Shown piece by piece: positions 1 to 10,882 of a stretch of DNA of 64,000 nt. Each line of letters starts with the position of its first letter. Positions within the stretch are counted from its first letter, which is position 1. The notes beneath the pieces are model-generated. The model saw nothing but the letters and a program-made list of their open reading frames with translations. It was not told the origin of the DNA and ran no database searches. The stretch spans positions 176,001-240,000 of the forward strand of contig JAVKOQ010000056.1 in NCBI GenBank assembly GCA_031835245.1, written 5' to 3'. The translations under genes and the position numbers were made by a program. This DNA comes from Balamuthia mandrillaris. Its lineage: Eukaryota > Discosea > Longamoebia > Balamuthiidae.

Positions 1-595
1 CCAACCAAATCCCAACGAAGAGACAGACCTGTCTCTCCTCTGCAAAGCGCCACACACCTAACCAACGCGCAATGGTTTGGTGTGGCAGTGGTCCTTGTCG
101 ACACTGATTTTTCCCGCTGAAAGTCAGCGGGGAAGCGGAGGACTTTTTTGTTGCCCTTTTATCCCTTGCCATTTCTTTTCAGTCAACCAGGGCTTTCCCT
201 TTCTTGGGTGAAGTCCTAACCGCTAACCCTAACCTAAACCGGCTGCAGGTCTCCCAAAGAATAGCACGGCTGCGGCTGCTACTGCTTGCCAACAACCACC
301 GCCCCCAAAAAGAAAGACAGAGAAAAAAGCCCCCCATACATAAGAGAAGCCCTCATACATAAGAGAGTGGGAGGGGTTAGTGGCTGAACAGTTTGGTTCT
401 TTTTTTTGCAAAGCAGTGCACCTCACTACGGACCACCACCACCGCTACTGTTTAATCGAACAACAGCGCTTGCTTGCCTCTGTCGCTTCTACAGCACTTT
501 TGTTGGCTGCTCTTCAAGATAAACACAGAAAGTGGCAGCACCCTCTCCGCTGGTCTTAGTCTACCCAAAACAAAGAACAAGCAGAAGAGTAAAGG
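1..595. other. 5' flank of the sestrin gene; no gene seen
   Basis: No coding sequence is supported here. The stretch holds a TGTCGACA palindrome at 96-103, a short run resembling degenerate telomeric repeats (CTAACCCTAACC-like, about 219-240), and AG-rich sequence before the sestrin ATG at 596. It probably contains the sestrin promoter and 5' UTR. Confidence 0.5.
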
Positions 596-3063
596 ATGGA
601 CTCACCCGATTGGAGGCGAGACACGTCTCCTCCTCCCCCTTCAACGCCCAGCCCTGGCTCGCAACACCAGCGACCGCTCCCTGCTGCCAAGTCTCCTCGC
701 TCCAGCCTCCCGCTGGAGCTGGAGCTGGACCAAAGTGCCGCCTGCTTCCAGACCATCTGCGTCGCTGATCCAGCGGAGCGAGCGGAGGCTTTGGAGAGCT
801 TGCTCCAGTTCCTGCGCGACCAGGGAAATACCGAGAAAGGCAAGATGTTTCTTCGCTCGCAACTTCCACGCATGGTGCGGCTAAGCTGCCAGTGCCCCTT
901 TCCTGATGTCCGTGAAGCCTTTGCTGAGCTACTCAAGTTTTGCAGTGAGGTTCTATTTCGCTACTGCTCTCTCTGCTCTCTGCTCTCTGCTCTCTGCTCT
1001 CTGCTCTCTGCTCTCTGCTCTCTGCTCTCTGCTCTCTGCTCTCTGCTCTCTGCTCTCTGCTCTCCTCCCTCTGCTCTCTGCTCTCTGCTCTCTGCTCTCT
1101 GCTCTCTGCTCTCTGCTCTCGTTCTCTCCTCTCTCGTCTCCGGTCTCCCTTCGCCACTGTTGTCTCTACTCTCTTATGGTTGCGCTGTAACGGAATCGAG
1201 GTGCGGACTAACTCTGACCTCACAAAGGAGCTGCATATGGAGTTGCCACGATGGCATGGGGTTAGCGCGTTTGTGGATGAAAAGGAGCTTGTTCCGCTTG
1301 ATTCTGATGATGAGCTCACTCAAAGACTATTTGCAGAGATCTTTGTGCAAAGTGGGCGGCTGCCTCACTTCCTGCGGGTGCTGGCATGGCATGGGGGTTT
1401 CTTGGAAAGGTTCTATCAGACATACTCGCTTGTGATGACGGCGTCAGGTCCTTTGCAGCTGCACATACGCAGCTACATAGCGATAATGGCGGCTAGCCAG
1501 TATGAGTGCCTCTATCTTGTTCGTCTCATGGAGCAAGACTATCTTGCCAATGGTGGAGACCCTGCTTGGCTTGCTGGCATTTCCTACATCCCTAAAAAAT
1601 TGGTTTGTTGCTTCCTTCCTTTGTGTGAAGCTTCTGTTTGGCTTGTCCCGTTTCATATGAGCGTGCAAAGTGACCAACTTTTCGTATCCCTTAGGCCTCC
1701 TTGTTGGAAATTAATTGCTTGCTCGCACATCAACCGTGGCTTCTCAAGAAAGACCACATTGCAGTTTCGTTCTTTCTCTCCCTTTTTCGTGCTCTCTTTC
1801 TTCTTGTTCTTGTTCTTCCGCATTCCCTTCATTGTTTCTCACTGCAACGCTGTGACAATTTGCCGGAATCAATAGAAAGTAGCCAAGGGGGCTGATGCCT
1901 GGTCGATAGGGGAGCTGGTGCATGCCCTTGTTATTATGTCGACATTCCGCTTCATGGCAGGCGTCGTGTTTGGTTGTGGTATACTTCCAGAGTTAGATAT
2001 GAACGTAGAAGAGACCATCAACTTAGAGGATCTGCGAGGTACATCATTCCACTCCCTTGTTGAGACACTGCCAACCACCTTTTTCCTGATATTTGCCATA
2101 CAATAGCATCAGCTAAACCTGACATCAGAATGTCAGAGGAGCTTGCCAAAGTGGTCAGTGCCTTGACTGGCAGCAAGAACTCAAGTGAACAGGATGAGGA
2201 GGACCAGCCACAATCACAGAGGCTTGTTTTTGAGAACGCGGCCATGAACGGTTTGTAAAACTTCTACATATGGCAGAGGTCGCATCAGGAAATTACTAAC
2301 CGCGCAACCACCATCCACAGAAGAAGAAGGTGCAGCGACCAAAGCAGCAAGTGAGGAGGCTCCGCGTGAAGATAAACGAACGGCGATTACCGGAGAGAAT
2401 AGCAGTGCATATGTACAGAAATATGTGGGTGAGTTTAAGGGGCATCACGTGGACTTCGATGTTCGGTCCAAGGATTATTCCGTCTTTCATGTCCAATACT
2501 ACAGTTGGAAGGAGCATGGCTACGCTCTAGTCAGCCGCTTCTTTGCCGATGTGGCTCCGTTGCTTGATGACGAATTTGATTACATCTATTATATGACTGA
2601 CCGCTCGTATGCTATTCTCTTCGTTCTCTCCTCTCCAAACCAAACATACTGAACAACGATCTCATCCAATGTAGGATCGCGAGCCACGTCAATGTGGACA
2701 CGAGCCCCTTCCGAGAGGCTGTATGGTATTACGTTCATCGCATCAACGGCTTGCTGCACGCCGACTATGACTATCGAAATGTACATTATCCCTGTTTAGC
2801 AGCCCCTCTCTTTATGGTGTTTCTTATCACTAAATGGCATTTGTTTTTGTCCTCAGGTAAACCTGTATCTAAACCGGTCCATAAAGCATTTTGCCAAAAA
2901 GGCATCATGCTCTCCGAAAACCATAACCTACAACGATTTTGTGAATATCGGGTTGGACCTGCGAGCAGACGAGAAGTGCCATGTAAGCCTGCTGGCCGCC
3001 GAAGCTGCACGACAAGCCGAGCTACTCTATGGCCTCTATGCTGTTATGCAGTTTATGACATAG
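596..3063 (+). CDS. Sestrin (stress-response, GATOR2/mTORC1 regulator family)
   Basis: Sestrins are cytosolic stress and leucine sensors that restrain TORC1 through GATOR2; their N-terminal half is an alkylhydroperoxidase-like fold. The exons match family blocks in order: LRVLAWHGGFLERF and GPLQLHIRSYIAIMAASQ (1370-1500), the C-L-Y-L-V segment with GGDPAWL (about 1500-1570), the LLAHQPWLLKKDHI block (about 1711-1760), FRFMAGVVFGCGI (about 1947-1982), HVQYYSWKEHGYALV (about 2488-2533), AVWYYVHRINGLLHADYDY (about 2718-2775), and the C-terminal E-A-R-R-Q-A-E-L-L-Y motif ending at TAG 3061-3063. At least six introns interrupt it; the first (about 950-1200) is filled by a heptanucleotide satellite. 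The relay His of the human C-x-Y-x4-H site is Met here. ATG 596 opens a Pro/Ser-rich N-terminus. Exact splice sites are uncertain; the family call is firm. Confidence 0.9.
961..1130. repeat. (CTCTCTG)n heptanucleotide satellite in a sestrin intron
   Basis: More than twenty near-perfect TCTCTGC units lie on the sense strand inside intron 1 of the sestrin gene. The tract is open in several frames, which creates spurious Leu/Ser/Cys reading frames. Confidence 0.9.
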
Positions 3064-3487
3064 ACACACAACGAAACCAAAAACAAAACAAACATCTCCT
3101 CTTCTCTCTTTCAATCCATTTTTTCTATTTCAAATTTTCGTTGTTGTCTTATGTTGTTGTTTATGTTGTTATTGTGGTTGTTGTTTATGTTGTTATTGTG
3201 GTTGTTGTTCATCTACAAAGGAAAGGCAAATTGAGAAAAAGTGTCTTCTTTCCAACCATCCATCCATCCATCCATCCATCCATCCATCCATCCATCCATC
3301 CATCCATCCATCCATCCACATCGTCCCATAAATACTGTACTATAATACCAGCTAGGGTGTCTAGCACCACCATCGACCCATCAAACCAATGTTGATGATG
3401 ATGTTTTAAGAAAACGGTGCACAGCGCAGCGGTAGCGTTTGAACGGTGCAGAGGGGAAGGGAAGAAAGGAAGAAGGGAAGAAGGCTT
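3064..3487. other. Intergenic, convergent 3' ends with (ATCC)n microsatellite
   Basis: This stretch lies between the 3' ends of sestrin (+) and the WH2 protein (-). It contains TGTTGTTTATGTTGTTATTG-like repeats at about 3150-3210 and a TCCA tetranucleotide array at about 3257-3318. No gene was seen. Confidence 0.7.
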
Positions 3488-4545
3488 TCACCAACCGCGA
3501 TGTGGCACAGGAGGGCCACCGGGAGGACCACCACGAGGAGGAAGAGCAGGGCCTCGATTTGCCGAGGGGGGAGGTACAGCAGGGCTTCCTCGCCCTCTTC
3601 CTCCTGCCATCGGTGGCGGGCCACCCATCGCAGGAGGTGGTATGCCTCGTCCTCGTCCGCCTACTGCTGGAGGGGGTGCTCTTGGGCTTATGGAGGGAGG
3701 AACGGCGGGCGAAGCTCTTGGGCTGACGGGAGGAGGGCCTCCTATTGGTGGTGGTCCTCTTGGGCTTGGTGAGGGAGGAATAGCTCTGGTGGCCGCCGGG
3801 GGTGTGCTTACAGGAGGCGGTATGCCTCGTCCTCGGCCACCCGGTGGCGAAACCATGGGTGGGGGCACGGCTGCTCCACGACCACCTCCTCCTGGCACCG
3901 AAGGAGAGGGACGACCAGGTATGGCAGGGGCTCCCCCACTTCCTCCTGGCGCTGGTGGAGAGGGTCGACCAGGAATAGCAGGAGCGCCTCCACCTCCTCT
4001 TCCTACTGGTCCTCCTGGCGAAGGTCGTCCTGGAATGACGGGTCCTGCGGAGGGCGGACTGGGAAAGCCGCCTGGTCTTTGAGCAACTGCATGTGTCAAA
4101 CAACAGTTGTTTATTCAGGTTAGCAAAGAAGTGCAGTCTGGTGTTGCGGGCAGGGAACAAAGAGAGAAAGGAGGAGATCAAAAGGCAAAAAAGGTTTACC
4201 TCTGGAGGGAGGAGCAGGGCCGCCGGGCCGCACTGGCGCTGGCGGTCCACCACCCATGCCCATGCCACCGCCTCCTGCCTTTGGCTTTTCTGCATCCAAA
4301 CAAACACGCGTGTTGTTAGAAAAAGTGGGCAAAGAGAGGAGAAAGAGGGAGCAAAGATTTAGAGAAAAGGAACCGAGAATAGGAGCGCTTCTGTCGTTGG
4401 TCACAGCCTTTTTGAGACGAGCGCCCTTCTCAATGCTGCTCAGGAGGTCTTTGCGGCCCTTGGTGGCTGGCGGTGGTTTGAAATTGGAGGGATCAGGAGG
4501 GGGTGGTGGCCCCATCAAACCAGGCGGTGGTGGTCCGAAATTCAT
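3488..4545 (-). CDS. WIP/verprolin-like WH2 proline-rich actin-binding protein
   Basis: The protein is likely an actin-monomer and profilin-binding cytoskeletal adaptor. ATG at 4545 opens with poly-Pro (PPPPG, PPPPPDP). A WH2 motif follows at about residues 31-58 with the core LLSSIEKGARLKK and then a VTNDRSAP stretch, the signature of verprolin/WIP WH2 domains. Two introns (about 4383-4296 and 4203-4090) separate three exons. The last exon is almost entirely Pro/Gly/Arg: repeated IPGRPSP and GGRGRGIPPP units, ending H-R-G-W. Profilin-binding Pro runs are plentiful. I see no C-terminal WASP-binding block as in animal WIP, so it is either short or divergent. The complementary strand is also open because of the GC-rich repeats; that reading is a shadow. 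Confidence 0.75.
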
Positions 4546-5072
4546 CTTTGCTCTTTACAAAATAAATATAAATAAAGGTTGACGAGGGAGAAGAAGAAGA
4601 ACAAGAACAAGAAGGATGTTCGCTGCTGGCTGGCAAGGTGTGTTCCTTCCTCTCCCGACGTTGCACCTATCTCTGTTCTGCTGTTTTACTTCAAACAAGC
4701 AAAAAGCGCAATCATGCTAGTCTCTTTTTTTGGAGGAGGCGCAATATAGCGCGGCGATCTGATTCGCTTTTCACGGGCTCTGATTGGTTCCTCTTCCTCT
4801 ATTGAACTCTCCGCCTTTTTATGTTTAATTATAAAAACCCTCTCCAGCTCGCCGTTTTGTCGGAGTGCAGAACTTGTCCTTGTATGACGAACACCAGCTG
4901 AACGCTCTGCTTGAATCAGGGAAGGCTTACTCAAGGAGTTGCGACTGCGTTGATGGTGAGAACCCTTTAAGGTCTGACGGCCGGAAAGAGTGACAAACCG
5001 TCCGTCCAACCTTGGTAGGTTTTTGAGCCTTATTATTGAAAGAGAGAACGAAGCCAAAGTTTCAGTTTCACG
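4546..5072. other. Intergenic between WH2 protein 5' end and glomulin-like 3' end
   Basis: This is the promoter side of the WH2 gene and the 3' flank of the glomulin-like gene. A 123-codon open frame on the minus strand (4686-5057) has no recognisable protein and is more likely 3' UTR. Nothing else is supported. Confidence 0.5.
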
Positions 5073-7092
5073 TCATGTAGAGTTGGTCGTGGTGGCGTCG
5101 GAGGAAGAAGAGGAAGAGGTTGAGGCGACGGGGCGCAGCAGTTCAAAGACGCAATCGAGGACCTGTTGAAGAACATGGAGGTTCCCCAAAGAGGCAACAG
5201 AGGCGCTGTGCACGTCGGAGGGACGAAGAGCGGGGAAACCATGCTTCGTCATCAGGGCCACTCGCTTGCGCTGCTCTTCTGGGGTGAGCGCCCCCGTGTG
5301 CTCCTTGATCTGCCGCTGAATGGCCAGCGAGAGAGGTTCCAACAGATCCGCCTCGACCGCTTGTCGAAACTGTGGTTCCCAAACACCAACGTTTTGTTGT
5401 TGTGGTGAGTCCTCCTCTTTCTGCTTTGGTCTATCTCTCAGCAATAGGAAGCGATAGTAGTTCAGGGCGTTCATCCACACATCAAAGTCTTGCAAGAGGT
5501 TGCTCTCACCACTGAAGTGCATAAAGAAAGGGAACAGATCTAACAACTTTGGAGAGCTGAAAGGGGAAACCTTCTTTCTTTGTTGTTGATGCTCCTCATC
5601 TTTCGGCCATGCTCGAATAGTTTCCTGTTTGAGTCTGTGAATTAATAGCCCTTTGATGGATGGATAAGGGCAGGTCCGTAGCAGGTCCCCCAACAGGCGG
5701 TAACGTTCCTCCTCTTCAAACAGCGACAGGAAGGTGTTCAAGTGCAAAAAGGCTTCTTGTCGCCGCTCCAACTTCCCGCAGTTTGTCATGAACATTATCA
5801 AGTTCTACATAAAATGAAGCCTTAGCAGGAAGAAATAAAAATAAGACAACGCAGATAAAGGAAGAAACCTGTGCAAAGAGCACGAAAGTCTTCATGGAAA
5901 CTCCGAAAGTCATTATGTTCGCTTCTTGCGATGGATCAACGCTCACTATTGGTTGTGAAGCCACGCCCTCACGTCCATTGGGAGCAAGGTGTCCTGTCTT
6001 TCTTGCTTCTCTCTTTTCTTCGGTCAATGCATTCAGCATATGCCGCATCATTATCAAACCTTTCTCTGCAATAAGAGGGGCTGGACTAAAATAAACAAGT
6101 CAGTCAGGTCATATCGAGTGAAGAGGAAGGAGAAGAAGAGGGTTTAGCTTTCACATCGTACTCTTTTAACATTAGAGAAATGGAAGGTACAAGCAGGCAG
6201 TATCGGTATAATGGGGAAAGCACATTCCAAAAGGGACTATCTTCGGCCCAGCGTTGTTGTTCCAAGTTTATATAAAAATAGCAAGCGATGCCTACTAATA
6301 GTCGTTGTGCATCTTCATGTTCTTCATCAGCATTGACCTCTTTAGATGGAGTAGCTAAGTCAGTGTAAGAAGTCAAAAAGAAAAAAAAAACAAACTTTAC
6401 CAAGTGAAGGAATGCTCCTCAAAAGAAAAATAGGCTCAACTCCTAGCCTCGATAATATACACTACAAAGACGTTAGCAAAGAAAAGAAGCAACAAAATCA
6501 AAAATTGCAACAGAAGACATAAAAACAGACACACCATTGCCATTTGTGCTGTGGAAGATACATTATTGCTGTGATTCAAGTTGGTACGAGCGAGCAAGGC
6601 AAGATTCTCCAGCGTCAACACCATCGCGTTCAGGCGCTGCTTTAATTGCTTTCCAGAAAACTCATGAATGCGCTTCCAAACAGTAGGTCAGATTGTATTT
6701 TCGCAACATTTGGGAGTACTGCTACCTACCTTATCGTCATCCACTAACAAAGTGCTGAGCAAAGAAAGCACACTAGGAATAATGCATGCAGCATCTGTCG
6801 ATAGTTTGTACTTGTCAGCATCTTCACCATCGGTGTCTCCAAATGCGTTTGTTATTTTGATAGATTTCTTCATTTTATCATTCTCAATCTCATCACTGTC
6901 TTTTTCTTGTTCTTGGTCCTGTTCCTCCGTTTCTTCCCCTTCCTCTTCCTCTTCTTCGCTCTCGTCCTGTCTGTCGGGTGCAGAAGCAGTAGCGTGCCGT
7001 GCAAGCACACCTCTTCCAACATCAACAGTGCTCTGTATAAAGGTCGTTCGTTTCTGTTTTGGAAGGCGACCCAGCACTTTCATGAAGAGAGT

Positions 7093-7131
<39 letters not shown>

Positions 7132-7905
7132 CGTTGCATTATTGAAAAGTTGGATTGTTGGAAAGACATGTTTGGAGGAATGGAACGGAAAGCAAACCAG
7201 TCTCTAAGCAGCTCAACAAGCATGGAATACTGGTTGCTCTGTTTACTTTATGAACAGCCTCCTCGAGTGCAATGATGCCCTCTCGTGGATTGCCGGCCAT
7301 CGACAGCTGTCGAAGCAACTGAAGAGCGGAAGCATGAGAGAGAGAAAGCAGAGAAGAGAAAGAAGCACGCTGAAACGTAATGAATAATGAACCAAATGAA
7401 GTGAACAAACCTGTTGGCAAGCATGAGCTAGCGCCTCGTGATCCAGAAAATGAACGACGGTATCAACATATTCAAAGAAAATGTTCTCCAGAAGCCGCTA
7501 GAAAAAACTCTCCCACTTCAGTTAGCAGCCACCACTGAGAACTTTTTTGAAAAACAGAAACCAACCTGGTTGCTTATTATCGAGGAGAGCTGCCACTCCA
7601 CAAAAAAGCCCAGCTCGGCGTCCTTCCCCGGATTGTCAGCAAAGTGCCGCCATGCCTCTCGCAGCTCAGGTAGCAGCGCGTCTGATTGGGCTCCCTCCCC
7701 CTACAAAAGAACAAAGAAAGAAATCGCATTGCCTTGCATGAGAGGAGGAGAAAGAGAGCCGTGATACGTGGGGGAACATAAAAGGCACACAAACCTGCAG
7801 CAGGGCGTTCCAACGAGAGAGTGTACTCTGGCCAAGCCACGGAGAAGCTGCTGTTTGTTGTTCGGTCATCCCTTTTGGTTTTTTGTTTTCGTTAGGACCA
7901 TTCAT
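5073..7905 (-). CDS. Glomulin/ALF4-like protein (cullin-RING regulator family)
   Basis: Glomulin-family proteins are helical-repeat proteins that bind the RING protein RBX1 and restrain SCF ubiquitin ligases. ATG at 7905 begins MNGPNENKKPKG. I read about eight exons: STLSRWNALL, LREAWRHFADNP with FFVEWQLSSI, FEYVDTVVHFLDHEALAHAC, LRQLSMAGNPREGIIALEEA, an acidic exon rich in E/D (about 6700-7083), LGKRIHEF-type linkers, LLVGIACYFYINLEQQRW, and EKGLIMMRHMLNAL. The last exon carries the best family match: IKGLLIHRLKQETIRAW, then LLDLFPFFMHFSGESNLLQD, ALNYYRFLLLRD and LEPLSLAIQRQIKEH, in the same order as the glomulin C-terminus. It ends in Ser/Thr-rich residues at 5073. The acidic insert is unusual. 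Assignment rests on remembered family motifs, so it is moderately sure. Confidence 0.7.
7098..7130. repeat. (GA)n microsatellite in intron
   Basis: An uninterrupted AG dinucleotide run lies within an intron of the glomulin-like gene. On the sense (minus) strand it is CT-rich and close to an acceptor, like many introns in this window. Confidence 0.9.
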
Positions 7906-8302
7906 GTCGTCATGTGAACTTCCTTGTGCTCGCTGTCGGGCAGCTCTCCAGCACAGTTTGTACAGTTTGTTTGCATTATTGGAATAACGGGAGATCGCGT
8001 AAAGCCCGAATGGTGGTGGTATGCTTTATTACTTGGCGCCGATTTCCATAGTAACGGGTAGGGTTACCTAGGAGAAACTTGCTTTCTTGGTCGTCTGGCG
8101 GGTTCCCATTCATCTTTTCCTTTTCCTCATGAGTAGCCTAGCACCGCTTCTGCAAGTTGCACCGCGCGGTCGAGCAGATACGCGACTACCGCGAGGGTAG
8201 GTAAGGTTCCTCAATGCCTCCTAATAATATTGTTTTTTTATCATTCCACTTTTCACCGTTCATACCAAACCAACCGCCCTCCCCTTTGCTCTGCAACCCA
8301 CC
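7906..8302. promoter_or_regulatory. Divergent promoter region, glomulin-like gene and kinase
   Basis: These 397 bp separate two divergent start codons (ATG 7905 minus and ATG 8303 plus), so both promoters should lie here. No open frame or clear motif was recognised beyond a short inverted GTAACGGGTAGGGTTAC-like stretch around 8052-8068. Confidence 0.45.
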
Positions 8303-10462
8303 ATGCTAGAAATAACCCCCTCTCCCCGGCCTTTGCCAGCCACGTTGAAGGTTAAGCCCATGCTGGTGGCTGAGAGAAGGCCCTCCGTGAATGGCAATTA
8401 CACCATGCTTCATCTCCTCGGCAAAGGTGCTACCGGTGAGGTCAAGCTTGCCCAAGACAGGCGGGACGGCAAGTACTATGCCGTCAAAGTTGTTGATAAG
8501 GTATGTTGCCTTTTTTTTCTTCGGAACTTCGAGCTGTTTGCGCTTCTTATGTGTAACTCGTCATTTCGGTTTCCACTAACGACTCTTCATATGCACTCCC
8601 GTTTGTAGAGAGGTCTCACCAAGGAACAACAGATTCGCATTTCTCGAGGTACGCAACAACGGTATTAACATCTGGTTAGCTAAAGTATCCTTCTTACCAT
8701 CCCTTTGTTTTTTTCTCCCTGCTTGAGCAGAGTATTCCATAATGAAGCATGTACAGCACCCAAACCTCGTTCGTTTGGTGGAGGTTATTGAGAACCCCGT
8801 CGAGACGTGCATAGTTATGGACTATGCTAGCGGGGGTGACCTCTATACCCACATAGTCAGTTCGGAAAGGGGCAGACTCACGGAAGATGAAGCCCGCAGG
8901 GTTTGCATTCCTCTGCTCTTTCTAGCTTTATTTCCACGGTAGTGAGTGGTTCAGCACTGAAGTCCTCATTGATACACCAGATATTTGTACAAATAGGAGA
9001 GGCCTTGTTATACATGCACAACTCTGGGTATGTTTGCTTCCATTCGGTGACTCTTTACCTCAAACTGCTGACTTGCTTTATTTTACTCTTTCCTCCAACA
9101 GCTTCGTGCACAGAGACGTAAAACCTGAGAACATTTTGGTGTGTATAGACGCCGTTAACGTCATAAAAACTCTTCTTGCTCACTGTTCTTTTTGTTTTGT
9201 AATACCAAACAGCTGGGCCTTGATGGAAAAGCCTTATTAGGAGACATGGGATACGGGACCATGTGGAACAACAAGGTTCGCATCCATTTCTACTTCGGCT
9301 TTATTCAACAGTTTAGCACTAAGGATCTCTATACTTCTGCCTGCTAAACCAGACGTTAACAGACACAGCCTGTGGCTCCCTCTTTTATGCTTCTCCCGAG
9401 ATAGTGAGTGTGGGAGGGTACCGCTTGCTCCTTTTCTCCTCCTCTGTTTGCCGCCACAACACCGACAATAACACCCTTCTCTCCTAAATTGAACGGAACA
9501 GAACCTACAAGGGACCGGAGGTAGATGTCTGGTCGTTGGGCTGCGTACTCTACGTGATGACCACCGGAACGTTGCCCTTCCACGAGGCCACCCCCGACGA
9601 GACCAGAAGAGCTATCATCCGATATGACTTTAAGCGACCCTATCACCTCTCCCCCGAGCTCTGCCAGCTGCTGACTGGCATGCTGGACAAGGACCCAAAG
9701 CAGCGCATCACCATGAAGGAGGCCCTGCAGCACGTCTGGGTCAAGGGTAGGAAGAAGGAACTCTCTAGAGGTGCCAAGGCCAAGAGCAAGAGGCGCAGCC
9801 TGAGCGATCTCAGTAGGTCCATTCCTAAGAAGATCATGTTCTGGGCCAACAACAACAAGTTTGGTGAGGACGTTGACGAGGACGAGTTCGAGGCTGCGCT
9901 GGGTGAGCTTGCTGCCGCTGAAGAAGAGGGAGGAGAGGGCCAGGCGGGTCAGGAAGAGATACAACAACCTCCAGAACCCAAGACGCCACCCTCAAAGGAG
10001 CGCAAGCAAAAGAAGAAGAGCACTGCTGCTGCGCCGTTTGGCTTGGAAGAGATTCTGGAAGAAGGAGCAGAGGAGAATGGCAGTAGCAGTAGCCATGCCA
10101 GTAGCGGAGGAAGCAACGAAACTGCCAGCAGCGGAAGCAAGAAAAAGTCAGGAGGGTCACCCCCTCTCTTCAGCAACACCAGACGAAGGGCAGGCTCCAT
10201 GGCGTTGGACTTGACCGGTCTTCATCGTGGCGGCGGGCTGGAGTCTGGCAGCGACAAAGAGAGCGGCAAGGAGAGCAGTAAGGGGAGTGGCAAGCTCAGC
10301 AGCAAAGGCAAGAACAGCAAAGAAAAGATGAAGAAAAAGAGGAAGAGCAAGGACAAGATGACACGAACCAGAAGAAGGACCAGCTCCATGTCCGAACTGC
10401 CCGCCATCGACGAGGAGCTGCTCAAAGTACTTGACATGGCAGCCGAAGGCGCAGAGAAGTAA
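8303..10462 (+). CDS. Serine/threonine protein kinase, CAMK/SNF1-like
   Basis: This kinase phosphorylates Ser/Thr; its pathway is unknown. All core motifs are visible: glycine loop LGKGATGEVKLA, catalytic Lys in YAVKVVDK, C-helix Glu in EYSIMKHVQHPNL, the hinge VMDYASGGDLY, catalytic loop FVHRDVKPENIL, Mg-binding G-D-M-G in place of DFG, activation segment TACGSLFYASPEI, and VDVWSLGCVLYVMTTGTLPF. Domain order and the HVQHPNLVRL and KDPKQRITMKEALQHVWV segments are typical of CAMK/AMPK-related kinases. About seven short introns break the domain; the final exon (about 9510-10462) also encodes a ~220-residue tail rich in Ser, Gly, Lys and Glu with RRRS/RRTSS sites. The tail has no domain I recognise and may carry autophosphorylation or 14-3-3 sites. 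Confidence 0.9.
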
Positions 10463-10882
10463 CTTGGCTTTAGGCTTGCTATCCTCTCTATTGAGAGCCG
10501 CAGGTTTCTCGTTGGGGTGGACGAGTGCCCAGGTTTTTTTGTTCGTTGTTGTTGTTGTTCGTGTCACATTTTGTTTTTTGCTGTTTGTACTTGTAAATGT
10601 TTAATGGTGATGATGTTAAATGTTAGCTTGTAGAGTCGCGTTTACTTTAAAGCCCCCTTCCTCCCTCCTCCCCCAACAACCCCATGCCACCGTCTGAACT
10701 TGCCTCCGAAGAAAAAAGGCTCGATTCGTGACGTCATGGATATTATGAGAACGAACCAAGAAAAGGAACTTCCCAGAAAAGACCGAGGGGACTCACTCGA
10801 GAACCGAACAAGGCCCAGCAGCCGCAAAAGCACACAACACAATACAAAAAAACCAGTCAGGAAAGCAAACAACCACAGGCAA
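10463..10882. other. Kinase 3' flank and SBDS 5' region
   Basis: Contains a GTT trinucleotide run near 10540-10560 and C-rich sequence. From 10700 on the reading frame of the SBDS gene is open (Lys/Arg/Ser-rich) and has an in-frame ATG at 10736, so part of this may be a basic N-terminal extension of the next protein rather than 5' UTR. Confidence 0.4.

Noticed and set aside
933-1319. Minus-strand frame with (EQRAESR)n repeats
   Set aside because: Antisense of the CTCTCTG satellite in a sestrin intron.
4686-5057. 123-codon minus-strand frame
   Set aside because: No domain or natural composition; lies directly behind the glomulin-like stop and is probably 3' UTR.
9356-9967. 203-codon minus-strand frame
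   Set aside because: Antisense to the kinase catalytic exon, which has strong family motifs.
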